Shown: piece by piece, positions 1 through 8,458 of the stretch
Numbering within the stretch: the first letter of the stretch is position 1
How the letters are laid out: every line of letters starts with the position of its first letter
Source of the DNA: an uncultured Bacilli bacterium
Lineage (GTDB): Bacteria > Bacillota_I > Bacilli_A > RF39 > UBA660
Direction of reading: 5' to 3'
Assembly: GCA_910589375.1 (NCBI GenBank)
Contig: CAJUTK010000001.1
Location: 1-64,000, forward strand
Length of the DNA: 64,000 bases
Program-made: the position numbers and the translations under genes
Notes under the pieces: generated by a model
What the model saw: the letters and a program-made list of their open reading frames with translations, nothing else
Database searches by the model: none
Told to the model about the DNA's origin: nothing

Positions 1-368
<368 letters not shown>

Positions 369-423
369 ATAATTTTTTGTGTTCAATAATTGTTTCATCC
401 TAACTAATAGTGAATTGACATTT

Positions 424-443
424 TGCTCAGTTTTCAAAGATCA
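424..443 (-). promoter_or_regulatory. boxA-like antitermination element in rRNA leader
   Basis: On the minus strand this reads TGATCTTTGAAAACTGAGCA, close to the TGTTCTTTGAAAACTGA element found before 16S genes of many Firmicutes, where NusB/NusE antitermination assembles. It lies between the promoter-proximal leader and the 16S 5' end, as expected. Confidence 0.6.
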
Positions 444-472
444 TTCCGTTTCCTTCTCAGGAAAGCAAATTC

Positions 473-501
473 AGTATATCAAACCTACTAAGTATTGTCA
501 A
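473..501 (-). promoter_or_regulatory. rRNA promoter 1 (closest to 16S)
   Basis: Minus strand: TTGACA (496-501), 17-nt spacer, TATACT (473-478). Canonical sigma-A spacing. Confidence 0.85.
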
Positions 502-564
502 GCATTTTTTTAACTTTTTTTCGATTTGACATTTTTTGTTAGTTTTTTTGCACCAACGCTTTTT

Positions 565-593
565 AATATATCAAATTGAATTTACAATGTCAA
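565..593 (-). promoter_or_regulatory. rRNA promoter 2
   Basis: Minus strand: perfect TTGACA (588-593), 17-nt spacer, TATATT (565-570). Confidence 0.85.
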
Positions 594-714
594 GCACTTT
601 TTTTGTTTTTTTTAATTTTTTTTCGTGATTGATTTTTTTCAATTCGATAATTTAATTCAAAAGATTGATTTTTCAAAAAACAAACCTTTATTGCTTTTTT
701 TGTAAAGCTCCTTT

Positions 715-743
715 ACTATAACAAAATAAAAAACATAAGTCAA
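715..743 (-). promoter_or_regulatory. rRNA promoter 3
   Basis: Minus strand: TTGACT (738-743), 17-nt spacer, TATAGT (715-720). Slightly weaker boxes than its neighbours but the same spacing. Confidence 0.7.
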
Positions 744-799
744 TCAAATTCTTATATTTTTTTATTAAATTGCAAAGGCACTTCCAAAGCAATGACACT

Positions 800-828
800 A
801 ATATAACACCTTCTAAGAAGTCTGTCAA
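800..828 (-). promoter_or_regulatory. rRNA promoter 4 (farthest upstream)
   Basis: Minus strand: perfect TTGACA (823-828), 17-nt spacer, TATATT (800-805). The gene-free stretch 369-871 is thus filled by the rRNA leader and four tandem promoters; no ORF with a ribosome binding site is seen in it. Confidence 0.8.
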
Positions 829-842
829 TCATTTTTTCAAAA

Positions 843-873
843 AAAAAGCACTTTTTTTAATTTTGTGCTTTTT
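843..873. terminator. Terminator hairpin after the DUF402 gene
   Basis: Perfect 9-bp stem AAAAAGCAC / GTGCTTTTT with a 13-nt loop; the A/T flanks make it able to work for the minus-strand gene that ends at 872. Confidence 0.75.
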
Positions 874-1429
874 AGGAACTAAAATTTCCATTTTCAGAGT
901 CTTTTCTCAATTCTAAATACAACTTTAAATACTCCTCATTCTGCTTTTCAGAAAACATTGGTGCATGGTTTAAATAAACCTCAATCAATTCTTTCATAGC
1001 ATGATTAATTACCAAATCTAAGTCGTCCGAATATTCCATTTTCTTTTTATGATATTGATATTCCAATTTATCTAAAATTTTATACTCCCCTTTTGGAAAA
1101 ATTCTTAAATCTAAATCATAATCAATATATTTAATAGTTCCTTCCTCTATAATATAAGGAGTAGCAATATTGCAATAATAATAGATGCCATCTTTTTTCA
1201 TTTGTGAAATAATGTTATACCATTTATTTTTAAAAAAATAGATAATAGCAGGTTCTTTTGTCCTCCATGTTGTCCCCTCAGATTCGATTACCTTAGTTTT
1301 ATTATTACCAAATACAATGTAATCTTTTTTTACATCTAACACAACAGCTTCATCCCAAGAACGATGAATTTTACCATTATGTTTATAGCATTGTATTTGA
1401 TAGTGGTCTCCTACACAAATTTGCTTCAT
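872..1429 (-). CDS. DUF402 family protein, Ntdp-like nucleoside tri-/diphosphatase
   Basis: 185 residues covering one DUF402 domain. The early segment with YKHNGKIHRSWDEA and the later YIDYDLDLRIFPKGE match the fold of Staphylococcus aureus Ntdp and Bacillus subtilis YgaC, soluble enzymes that hydrolyse nucleoside tri- and diphosphates with divalent metal; the acidic DYDLDL cluster would bind the metal. Function is inferred from the family. The start is supported by GGTGATTGA directly before ATG and a TATAAT box seven bases upstream of GGTGAT, so the gene has its own promoter and a very short leader. Confidence 0.85.
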   Translation of the reverse strand: MKQICVGDHYQIQCYKHNGKIHRSWDEAVVLDVKKDYIVFGNNKTKVIESEGTTWRTKEPAIIYFFKNKWYNIISQMKKDGIYYYCNIATPYIIEEGTIKYIDYDLDLRIFPKGEYKILDKLEYQYHKKKMEYSDDLDLVINHAMKELIEVYLNHAPMFSEKQNEEYLKLYLELRKDSENGNFSS

Positions 1430-1432
1430 TCA

Positions 1433-1451
1433 ATCACCTAAGAATATTATA
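1433..1451 (-). promoter_or_regulatory. Short-leader promoter: -10 box plus GGTGAT
   Basis: Minus strand TATAAT (1446-1451), extended to TGGTATAAT, then 7 nt, GGTGAT (1433-1438), 3 nt, ATG. One of many such arrangements in this window. Confidence 0.65.
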
Positions 1452-1475
1452 CCATAGATTTGCTTCTATTATCAT

Positions 1476-2720
1476 TTATTTTGAAAGCTCTTCTAAAGCC
1501 CTTTGCAACTGATCATCTGTTTCATCACTAGGATTTTTAGCATATTGATCAGACAATGAAACCTCTATATCAGGAGTAATCCCTTTTGTATCATTCACCC
1601 AATTACCTTTAGGCGTAAGCCACTTTTTCGTTGTTAATTTATATTTATCACCACTAGTTAAGGTTTTCAATTCTTGAACAGTCCCTTTACCATAAGTTTT
1701 TTCGCCAATTATAGTAGCACCTAAATTTTCTTTTAAACTAGCAATTAATACCTCAGATGCTGATGCGCTAGATGAGTTTGCTAATAAAACAAGAGGATAC
1801 TCTCTATTTTCTTTCCCACCTGAATGAACTTTTGTACGTTTTCCATTTTGCTCTAATTGATAAGCAATATGATTGGAATCCATAAATAAGTCAATCATGT
1901 CAGAAACGGTAGTTAAATGACCACCTGTATTATTTCTAACATCTATAATTAAAGAATCTATTCCTTCATCCTCCAACTTTAACAATTCCTCTTCAAATTG
2001 TTTTGATGTATTATTAGCAAAAATAGATACATAAAGATAACCTATTCTTTTGCCATCTTTTTCAAATTTCTTAGAGGTTACTGAAGGAATCACTACACCC
2101 GATTTAGAAACCTTTATATCTAGTTCTTTACCATTTCTAGATATTCTAAGCACAAATTGTTTTTTAGAACTTTTTAAAACTTTTTGACTAAAGTCACTAG
2201 TAGTTAGTTCCTTTACACTTTCTCCATCCACAGATAAAATAATATCATTTTCCTTTAGTCCTGCCTTATCTGCTGCAGAATTTTCAAAAACAGATGCAAT
2301 TATCATATTATTAGTAGAAATATCTTTATAGATAGAAATCCCTATTCCACTATAACTTCCTTCTAAGTTTAGATTGAGATTACTATAATCATCATCATCC
2401 ATATAAACAGAGTAATCATCCCCTATTTCTTCTAAAACACCTTTTAGTGCTGCTGACAATAGTTTTTCCTCGTCTACTTCTCCATAATAACTTTGAACAA
2501 TACTTTGATATTCTTTAATAAATTCTTGTAACGCAGTACTGTTATCATCAGATTGTTTCTGTAATACTTTGGGATTATCCTTCATGCGGGAAAAAGAAAA
2601 TCCTGCAAAAAAGCTAAAAACACAAGTAATAAGCACTAATATAACAACTTCTTGTACTTTAAAATCTTTACTTCTATCTTTCATTATTTGTTCTAATTCT
2701 TGTTTTGTTTTATCATCCAT
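1476..2720 (-). CDS. S41 family carboxyl-terminal processing protease (CtpA/CtpB type)
   Basis: 414 residues: a cytoplasmic N-tail, one transmembrane anchor at about residues 24-44, a PDZ domain around 110-200 (GSYSGIGISIY followed by AGLKENDIILSVDGE), then the S41 catalytic domain. The nucleophile serine lies in the SASASEV motif near residue 320 and the general-base lysine in TYGKGTVQ, with the partner glutamine following. Such proteases act outside the membrane on regulatory or envelope proteins; in spore formers CtpB cleaves the SpoIVFA complex, but which role applies here is not visible. A GGGGACG sequence precedes the ATG. Confidence 0.93.
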   Translation of the reverse strand: MDDKTKQELEQIMKDRSKDFKVQEVVILVLITCVFSFFAGFSFSRMKDNPKVLQKQSDDNSTALQEFIKEYQSIVQSYYGEVDEEKLLSAALKGVLEEIGDDYSVYMDDDDYSNLNLNLEGSYSGIGISIYKDISTNNMIIASVFENSAADKAGLKENDIILSVDGESVKELTTSDFSQKVLKSSKKQFVLRISRNGKELDIKVSKSGVVIPSVTSKKFEKDGKRIGYLYVSIFANNTSKQFEEELLKLEDEGIDSLIIDVRNNTGGHLTTVSDMIDLFMDSNHIAYQLEQNGKRTKVHSGGKENREYPLVLLANSSSASASEVLIASLKENLGATIIGEKTYGKGTVQELKTLTSGDKYKLTTKKWLTPKGNWVNDTKGITPDIEVSLSDQYAKNPSDETDDQLQRALEELSK

Positions 2721-2777
2721 TTATATCGTCCCCTATTAAATCATAACATACTGCTTTAAAAATGTCCATTATAAGTA

Positions 2778-4184
2778 TTATGATTTTATTTTACTTAAAA
2801 TATCCCTTGCTGCCACTAAGCCAGTTGCTGCAGCCGTTACAATATTTCCAGCTTTTCCTGCTCCATCTCCTATAAAATAGATACAATCATTTTTTAATTT
2901 AAAATGATTGTCAGTTTCTATTTCATTGCTAAAAAACTTAATCTCCGGTCCATACAATAACGTATCATCGTTACTAACTCCAGGTATTATTTTATTTAAA
3001 GTTTCTAATCCTTCTATTATATTAGTAATAATTCTATGAGGTAGTACTAAAGCCAAATCACCTGCAACGCAGTCTTTTAGTGTAGGTTCAATAAATCCTT
3101 TATTAAGTCTATGCCACTCACTTCTTCTAGCACTTTTTAAGTCTTTTAAAGACTGAATAATTGGTTTTCCATCTCCCAATACATTAGCAATTCTTGCAAT
3201 AGACTCTCCATAAAGTCTTGTATTTGTAACAGGTTGTGTTAAATGCACTTTAGAAATAAAAGCAAAATTAGTATTATTACTTTTCACATTTTTTAAAGCA
3301 TGCCCATTTACACATATATATCCATAATAATTTTCTTTAGCGACAAATCCCCCTGGATTTGTACAAAAAGTTCTAATTTCATCTCCATAAGTCTTTGTTT
3401 TAATGAAGATAGTAGGATCATAAATAATATTTGTAATTTCTTCCATGATATCTTTTCTAACTTCTACACGAACACCAATTTCAATACTTTGAGAAAGATA
3501 AGGAATATTGTATTTATCAGCTAACTCTTGGACCCATTTAGCCCCTGTTCTTCCTGGTGCCACTATAATATTTTTTCCTTCTATTGTCTCTTTCTTTTTT
3601 CCAACTTCATAAGTTATCTCATGACTTTCTTCACTAAGTGTTTGAATATCTGTTACATTTGCTCTATCAATTAAAGTCACACCTTTTTTTTCTAAATAGT
3701 CACAGATTCTCTCAATATATTCTGGTAAATGATCACTTCCTAAATGTTTTTGTTTAATCAAAAGAAGGCGTGCACCAGCAATTGCTACCTTTTTTCTAAT
3801 AGCAATTGCTTCATCCATATTACTAGGATATACTTCTGCATCCATATGAAATTTGTTAAAAATTTCTTCCGTTTCATCAATTAACTGATAAGCTTCACTT
3901 TCACTCATATATTTCGTTAAATCACTTTTTCCTAAAGTAGGAATAAAATTTAACTTACCGTCTGAGAATGTTCCTGCCCCTCCATAACCAGCCAAAATAG
4001 CACATGGATTGCAATTTTGACAAGGAATTTTCTTCTTATTCATTGGACATGTTCTATTTGCTACTTTAAACCCTTTATCTAATACAGCAACTTTCATTTT
4101 TTTGTTTTTTGTAATCAATTCATAAGCACTAAAAAGCCCTGCTGGACCAGCTCCTACTATCACTACATCATACTTTCTTTGCAT
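2778..4184 (-). CDS. FAD-dependent dehydrogenase (COG2509 type)
   Basis: 468 residues beginning with a dinucleotide-binding VVIVGAGPAGLFSAYEL motif at residues 7-23. A cysteine-rich segment CPMNKKKIPCQNCNPC near residue 46 is followed by AGYGGAGTFSDGKLNF, the signature of the uncharacterised COG2509 dehydrogenases. The C-terminal YFIGDGAGKAGNIVTAAATG completes the FAD site. The substrate of this family is unknown to me; the Cys cluster is typical of it. The gene is transcribed divergently from the RNHCP gene and has a TACAAT box 6 nt before GGTGATAGT-ATG. Confidence 0.88.
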   Translation of the reverse strand: MQRKYDVVIVGAGPAGLFSAYELITKNKKMKVAVLDKGFKVANRTCPMNKKKIPCQNCNPCAILAGYGGAGTFSDGKLNFIPTLGKSDLTKYMSESEAYQLIDETEEIFNKFHMDAEVYPSNMDEAIAIRKKVAIAGARLLLIKQKHLGSDHLPEYIERICDYLEKKGVTLIDRANVTDIQTLSEESHEITYEVGKKKETIEGKNIIVAPGRTGAKWVQELADKYNIPYLSQSIEIGVRVEVRKDIMEEITNIIYDPTIFIKTKTYGDEIRTFCTNPGGFVAKENYYGYICVNGHALKNVKSNNTNFAFISKVHLTQPVTNTRLYGESIARIANVLGDGKPIIQSLKDLKSARRSEWHRLNKGFIEPTLKDCVAGDLALVLPHRIITNIIEGLETLNKIIPGVSNDDTLLYGPEIKFFSNEIETDNHFKLKNDCIYFIGDGAGKAGNIVTAAATGLVAARDILSKIKS

Positions 4185-4187
4185 ACT

Positions 4188-4205
4188 ATCACCATATTTA
4201 TTGTA
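4188..4205 (-). promoter_or_regulatory. Short-leader promoter of the FAD dehydrogenase gene
   Basis: Minus strand TACAAT (4200-4205), 6 nt, GGTGAT (4188-4193), 3 nt, ATG at 4184. The -10 box overlaps the -35 region of the divergent promoter. Confidence 0.6.
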
Positions 4206-4242
4206 TCATAAATTACTTTCATGTTATAATTTTTCTGGTGAT
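4201..4242 (+). promoter_or_regulatory. Short-leader promoter of the RNHCP gene
   Basis: TTGTAT (4201-4206), 18-nt spacer, TATAAT (4225-4230), 6 nt, GGTGAT (4237-4242), 3 nt, ATG 4246. Transcription is expected to begin at about the first G of GGTGAT. Confidence 0.65.
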
Positions 4243-4245
4243 ACT

Positions 4246-4548
4246 ATGAAAAAATTTCATATGATAGATGAAAATTTCCTTTGTGAACACTGTCATCGAA
4301 AAGTGGAAAAACTAAATTATAGTGCTAGAGATCATTGCCCTTACTGTTTTTATTCAAAACATGTGGACATCAATCCTGGTGATAGAGCTAACCCATGTCA
4401 GGGATTACTAAAACCTATTGACATAGAAAAATTTAAAGATACTTATAAAATAATTTATCAGTGTGAAAAATGTGGAGAAATTCATAAGAATATATTAGCA
4501 AATGATGATGATATTGATATCTTAATTCAAATATCTAGTACAAAATAA
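4246..4548 (+). CDS. RNHCP domain zinc-binding protein
   Basis: 100 residues. Paired cysteines CEHCHRK, HCPYC and CEKCGE form a probable zinc ribbon, and the block SARDHCPYCFYSKHVD followed by PGDRANPC matches the RNHCP domain, with D in place of the name-giving N. The biochemical role of RNHCP proteins is not established. An in-frame start exists at 4201, but ATG 4246 is chosen because it follows GGTGATACT and because the -10 box lies inside the longer reading. Ends in a bidirectional terminator. Confidence 0.82.
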   Translation: MKKFHMIDENFLCEHCHRKVEKLNYSARDHCPYCFYSKHVDINPGDRANPCQGLLKPIDIEKFKDTYKIIYQCEKCGEIHKNILANDDDIDILIQISSTK

Positions 4549-4573
4549 AAGCATATTTTAAAAATATGCTTTT
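4547..4573. terminator. Bidirectional terminator
   Basis: Stem AAAAGCATATTTT / AAATATGCTTTT between two convergent genes, with a T run on each outgoing side. Confidence 0.85.
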
Positions 4574-4933
4574 TTAATTACATATACCTAATTCTACTTT
4601 TAGTGTGCCTTTTTGATAACTATAAGAAACTCCATCATTTTTAGTTGCGTAATCATCTCCAAAAACCTGCTTTGCAAAAGTTTCATCTAATGCATCATCC
4701 GTTACTAATTGTTTTATAGTTACACACTTTTTTGTAGCATTTTTATATTTTGACTCATTTTCTAATAGATAAGAATAAGCACTTTCTTCAATTAAATTTT
4801 TTTGCTGTTCAGATAGTTTTCCTGCATTGTTATTAAATTGATTCAAAACTTGAGGAAGAGCGAAAGATGCAAGCAATCCTATAACAATAATAACCGCTAA
4901 TAATTCTACTAATGTAAACCCTTTTTGATTCAT
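4574..4933 (-). CDS. Type IV prepilin-like protein (ComGC/PulG N-terminus)
   Basis: 119 residues. Begins MNQKGFTLVELLAVIIVIG: the basic leader, the G/F cleavage site for prepilin peptidase, the conserved Glu at +5 and a hydrophobic helix are textbook for class III signal peptides of pseudopilins such as ComGC. The rest is a short soluble domain with two cysteines that could form a disulphide. ATG 4933 is preferred over the upstream in-frame ATG because GGAGAG lies about 8 nt before it. No pilus or competence genes adjoin it here, so it is an orphan within this window. Confidence 0.82.
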   Translation of the reverse strand: MNQKGFTLVELLAVIIVIGLLASFALPQVLNQFNNNAGKLSEQQKNLIEESAYSYLLENESKYKNATKKCVTIKQLVTDDALDETFAKQVFGDDYATKNDGVSYSYQKGTLKVELGICN

Positions 4934-4992
4934 AAACTCACTCTCCATGATAATTTTATTATAATATAAAGTACATTTTTTTTCAAGAAAAA

Positions 4993-5019
4993 AAGATGTC
5001 TAAAATTTCCAAACATCTT
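4993..5019 (-). terminator. Terminator of the 162-aa membrane protein gene
   Basis: Minus strand stem AAGATGT / ACATCTT followed by a long T run; it overlaps the 3' end of the gene. Confidence 0.7.
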
Positions 5020-5488
5020 CTCCATTACTTTGTCCATTCTTATTTTCTTCTAACATAGTAGAAATATCGTTTACAGCTATATCAGTAGAAGGATTTTGCG
5101 CATTCATTGAAGCATTCTCATTTGTAGTATTAAAACTAGCAGGTCCATCTATTGGTACTGCTAAATTTTCTCCAGTTTCTGTTATTACTTCTGGAATAGC
5201 TGCATTTGCTTCAACTGGAGTAGTTGGTGTAGATGATACCATATTCATATTATAAACTTCCGAAACAACACTCATATTATTTGGTGTACTTGTTGGCATC
5301 ATTTGATTCTCACTCATTGTTTCTTGTGGTGGCAAATTAACAAATCTATTCTCATGTTCTACGTTATTTTTATTAGAACCTTTTCCTTTTTTCTTCTCTA
5401 CTGAATAGCCAATTAAAGCCATTAATATTAATACACAAAAGAATATCAACCATCCTGTATTTTGTATAATAAAATTTGATATATCCAT
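5000..5488 (-). CDS. Single-pass membrane protein with low-complexity tail
   Basis: 162 residues, family not recognised. A transmembrane segment at about residues 12-32 (WLIFFCVLILMALIGYS) is followed by a basic stop-transfer KKKGKG and a long Asn/Thr/Pro/Glu-rich tail without cysteines, likely disordered. Start ATG 5488 is chosen over the in-frame GTG at 5497 because AAGGAG sits 8 nt upstream of it. A short gene gap and its own terminator isolate it from the pilin gene. Confidence 0.7.
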   Translation of the reverse strand: MDISNFIIQNTGWLIFFCVLILMALIGYSVEKKKGKGSNKNNVEHENRFVNLPPQETMSENQMMPTSTPNNMSVVSEVYNMNMVSSTPTTPVEANAAIPEVITETGENLAVPIDGPASFNTTNENASMNAQNPSTDIAVNDISTMLEENKNGQSNGEDVWKF

Positions 5489-5572
5489 TTCTCCCACTCC
5501 TTATCCTATAGTGACATTTTATCACTAAATAACGTTTTTTACAACGTCTTATAACAAATATCTAATTTTTCA

Positions 5573-6079
5573 TTATTCAGAAAGATAATCTTCTCCCTTA
5601 AATGGTTCAGTCCTAAGAAGATTAGGATAATCTTGTTGACGAAGCACTTCAAACAATACTAATGCCACACAATTAGATAAATTTAAAGATCTAATATAAT
5701 CATTAGTTGGTATTCGAAAACACTGAGATAAATGTTCTTTTAATATTTCCTTTGGTACACCTGTACTTTCTTTTCCAAATATTAAATAAATATTTTCGTT
5801 TGTATCATGGAAATCACACTCTGTATGTGGTCTTTTACCATATCGGGTCAAGAAATAAAAAGACCCTTTATTTTTACTTAAAAAATCATACCAATTTTCA
5901 TAGACATGATATTCACAATGTTCAATGTAGTTAACACCACTTCTTTTAATACTTTTCTCATCCAAAGAAAAGCCAAGCGGCTTAATTAAGTGAAGCTTGG
6001 CATAAGTACCTGCACAGGTACGCATAATATTTCCTGTATTTTGAGGAATCTCTGGTTCATATAAAACGATATTAATCAC
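5573..6079 (-). CDS. trmL: tRNA (cytidine(34)-2'-O)-methyltransferase TrmL
   Basis: 168 residues, SPOUT superfamily. INIVLYEPEIPQNTGNIMRTC at the N-terminus, the LIKPLGFSLDEKSIKRSG block and IFGKESTGVPKEIL, then RSLNLSNCVALVLFE at the C-terminal knot, match TrmL/CspR enzymes, which methylate the wobble nucleotide of tRNA-Leu using SAM. GTG 6079 is preferred over TTG 6085 because GAGGT lies 8 nt before it. It overlaps the end of the preceding thioredoxin-fold gene by 8 nt, implying coupled translation. Confidence 0.93.
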   Translation of the reverse strand: MINIVLYEPEIPQNTGNIMRTCAGTYAKLHLIKPLGFSLDEKSIKRSGVNYIEHCEYHVYENWYDFLSKNKGSFYFLTRYGKRPHTECDFHDTNENIYLIFGKESTGVPKEILKEHLSQCFRIPTNDYIRSLNLSNCVALVLFEVLRQQDYPNLLRTEPFKGEDYLSE

Positions 6080-6563
6080 AGTCAACTACCTCATTTCGTC
6101 TTAAAAATTCTGTAACATTTGTCATATTCCATTCTGATTGATTATAAGTGTCTACTAATTCTCCATCTTGGAAAACAATTAAAATTGGTAATTGCCCATA
6201 GTTAAGTGTTAAATTATAATTTTCTTGAAAAGATTGTAAACTATTTTCTTTCTCCTTAGAAATATCTACATATACAAAATAAGGATATATGTTTTTATCC
6301 GTTAAATATTTTTTAAATTCTCTTTCTGTTTCATCCATAGCCTTATTTGTTTTATCTGCAATATACAAAACAACAGTAGGATTTTCTAACACATAATTTT
6401 CTATATCATCTTCTTTTATTTCTGTCAAAAAAGAAATCATGAAAGAAGTATATTTATTTTCGTGATGTTCATTATATAAATTACAGCAATAATAAGTAAG
6501 AAATACGGTTACTCCCACTAGTAATATTAGCAAGAAATAGTTTTTTACTGGAACTTTTCTCAT
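6072..6563 (-). CDS. Membrane-anchored thioredoxin-fold protein without CxxC
   Basis: 163 residues: N-terminal anchor at about residues 9-28 (FLLILLVGVTVFLTYYCC), then a thioredoxin-like domain. VVLYIADKTNKAMD stands where an active thioredoxin has its WCxxC, and GQLPILIVFQDGELVDTY supplies the cis-proline loop and last strands. With no active-site cysteine pair it cannot be a conventional oxidoreductase; a binding or scaffold role is inference. TATAAT lies upstream of a GGTGGGAAA-ATG start, and trmL follows with an 8-nt overlap. Confidence 0.72.
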   Translation of the reverse strand: MRKVPVKNYFLLILLVGVTVFLTYYCCNLYNEHHENKYTSFMISFLTEIKEDDIENYVLENPTVVLYIADKTNKAMDETEREFKKYLTDKNIYPYFVYVDISKEKENSLQSFQENYNLTLNYGQLPILIVFQDGELVDTYNQSEWNMTNVTEFLRRNEVVDCD

Positions 6564-6618
6564 TTTCCCACCTCATTATCATTATACTATAAAATCCGTT
6601 TTTTTTAAATCATTTCTT

Positions 6619-7620
6619 TTAAAACTCCTGTGGATCTTGAATTTCCTCCACTGTTACATAAGGAAGAACAACTTGTTCTTCACGTGCTAAATCTTTAAAC
6701 TTTTCTCTAAAAGCATCTAACTCTTTAACACGCGAATCAGGATAAATTCTTTTACTATTTTTAATAGCATTATATACATCTAATAAAGTTACCTCTGATT
6801 TATTTTGATACAGAGCTTGAGAAAAAGCTGCTGTTAAAACAGAAAAAGAAATATCTGGATACATTGCTCCTAAACCATAAACACGCTTAAATTCACTAGT
6901 AGCTTCTACAATTGACTCTACAAGTAATCTTGTTACATAGTCATTATATTTAAATTTAATGCCTGTTTGATATTCAATTTTAGGTAATGATTGTATCAAT
7001 ACTTCTACTGTTGTTGGAATGTCTTGCTCCCTTACATCTACACGATCAAAACGTCTTAAAAAAGCTCTATCACGTACAACATAGGTATTGTACTCTATAT
7101 CTGTAGTAGCACCTATAATTTTTACCATACCTCTATCGATAGCTGGTTTTAAAATGTTTGCTAAATCCATAGGGCCTCCATCTTTACTACCAATTAAAGT
7201 ATGAATCTCATCAATAAATAAAATAATTTTATCAGCATTTTTTAATTCTTCTACCAAAAGCGAAATAATCATTTCTTCTTTTCCTTGATATTGTACTTTT
7301 CCCACTAAGGCAGCAGAATTTACTTTAATAACTCTATATCCTTTTAAACGTTCTGGTACCTCACCACGAATAATACGATAGGCAATTCCCTCAACAATGG
7401 AAGTTTTACCAATACCAGCTTTACCAACTAGAAGAGTTGATTTTTCTGGCGTCAGTAATATCATAATAGATTTACTAATTTCGTCTTCTCTTGCTATAGC
7501 AGGATTTGTAATATACTGTTTTGCAGTTAAATCTTCTCCATACATTTTAAGAATGCTTAGTCCTGTATAATCATATAAAGGTCCTGGCTGATTCATTAAT
7601 TGTTCACTATTATTTTCCAT
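6619..7620 (-). CDS. AAA ATPase related to Clp/Hsp100 D1 module
   Basis: 333 residues with one AAA domain and a small C-terminal lid. Walker A GKAGIGKTS at about residue 63, the pore-loop region GKVQYQGKEEM, Walker B ILFIDEIHTLIG, sensor-1 GATTDIEY and arginine fingers in RDRAFLRRFDRV follow ClpA/ClpB D1 order. There is no second AAA domain, Clp N-domain or IGF/L loop for ClpP, so it is a stand-alone module; its substrate is unknown. TATAAT lies 6 nt before GGTGATAAC-ATG. Confidence 0.85.
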   Translation of the reverse strand: MENNSEQLMNQPGPLYDYTGLSILKMYGEDLTAKQYITNPAIAREDEISKSIMILLTPEKSTLLVGKAGIGKTSIVEGIAYRIIRGEVPERLKGYRVIKVNSAALVGKVQYQGKEEMIISLLVEELKNADKIILFIDEIHTLIGSKDGGPMDLANILKPAIDRGMVKIIGATTDIEYNTYVVRDRAFLRRFDRVDVREQDIPTTVEVLIQSLPKIEYQTGIKFKYNDYVTRLLVESIVEATSEFKRVYGLGAMYPDISFSVLTAAFSQALYQNKSEVTLLDVYNAIKNSKRIYPDSRVKELDAFREKFKDLAREEQVVLPYVTVEEIQDPQEF

Positions 7621-7623
7621 GTT

Positions 7624-7641
7624 ATCACCAATTTTATTATA
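7624..7641 (-). promoter_or_regulatory. Short-leader promoter of the AAA ATPase gene
   Basis: Minus strand TATAAT (7636-7641), 6 nt, GGTGAT (7624-7629), 3 nt, ATG 7620. Confidence 0.65.
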
Positions 7642-7682
7642 TAATAGGGCAAAAAAAAAGGAAAGTACTTTTCCTAATTTTT

Positions 7683-8126
7683 CTATTTTTTATAAATGAT
7701 AAGTTGTTCAGGTAGCAAATAAATTTTCTCATTATCCTGAATTAAAGAGCTTTGAGTAGTTCCTAACTTTTTAGAGACATCTACTAATGTTTCTCCATCT
7801 TTAGTAATATACATCCCTATTCCCTCTTTTGGTATTAAAAGTTCTTGTCCTGGATACAAATAATCATCTTTTTCTAAACCATTAGCATTTAAAAGAACAT
7901 CTACACTAGAATTATACCTACGAGCTATTTCATATAGATTATCACCTTTTTTTATAATATAAGTTGTAAAATAATCATCTTCCACTAATTTAGGAACTAC
8001 TATAATAGATCCTGGAACTAACATAGTCATTCCGTTTATCTGTTGTAAGGTATCTGCCTTTGTATGAAATTTATTAGCAATACTTTCCCAAGTATCATTT
8101 TGTAAGACTTGATACGTTTTATACAT
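7683..8126 (-). CDS. Triple LysM-domain protein
   Basis: 147 residues made of three LysM-type repeats: residues 2-47 (YQVLQNDTWESIANKFHT), 54-99 (YIIKKGDNLYEIARRYNS) and 106-146 (MYITKDGETLVDVSKKLG), the last being the most divergent. LysM modules bind N-acetylglucosamine-containing glycans such as peptidoglycan. No signal peptide or catalytic domain is present, so it may sit in the mother cell or spore coat; SafA-like coat proteins also carry LysM. That role is inference, supported only by the nearby coat gene. GGTGAAGT precedes the ATG with TATAAT 7 nt upstream. Confidence 0.83.
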   Translation of the reverse strand: MYKTYQVLQNDTWESIANKFHTKADTLQQINGMTMLVPGSIIVVPKLVEDDYFTTYIIKKGDNLYEIARRYNSSVDVLLNANGLEKDDYLYPGQELLIPKEGIGMYITKDGETLVDVSKKLGTTQSSLIQDNEKIYLLPEQLIIYKK

Positions 8127-8182
8127 ACTTCACCTCATTTTATTATATGTTTTCGCATACAATATTGTGAAAGGAAGATAGA

Positions 8183-8458
8183 ATGAAAAAAGAATTACCT
8201 AAAATATATCACAGTCCTATTTCTAAGCCAATTCATAATAATAAAAATGTATTTTATGGAAGTGAAGAAAGGACTTCTAAAGAAACCTCAGTAGAAGAAT
8301 TATTTCAAATAAATCAAGTATATCGTACAAACGTTAAAATTAAAACGAAAGATAAAGTAATGGAGAAAAAGATTATCGGAAGAACGCAAAATAATCTCAT
8401 TACTTTTGATAATGAGATTATTGCTATCGCTGATATAGAGAATATAGAATTACTATAA
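8183..8458 (+). CDS. Small basic protein, function unknown
   Basis: 91 residues, not recognised. A basic, proline-containing N-terminus (KELPKIYHSPISKP) precedes a compact region with alternating charged and hydrophobic residues that could be a small beta domain (KVMEKKIIGRTQNNLITFDNEIIAIADIENIELL ends the protein as short strands). AAAGGAAGATAGA precedes the ATG and a TACAAT box lies upstream. Its stop overlaps the convergent CotY/CotZ-like gene by 6 nt, so a sporulation link is possible but unproven. Confidence 0.65.
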   Translation: MKKELPKIYHSPISKPIHNNKNVFYGSEERTSKETSVEELFQINQVYRTNVKIKTKDKVMEKKIIGRTQNNLITFDNEIIAIADIENIELL

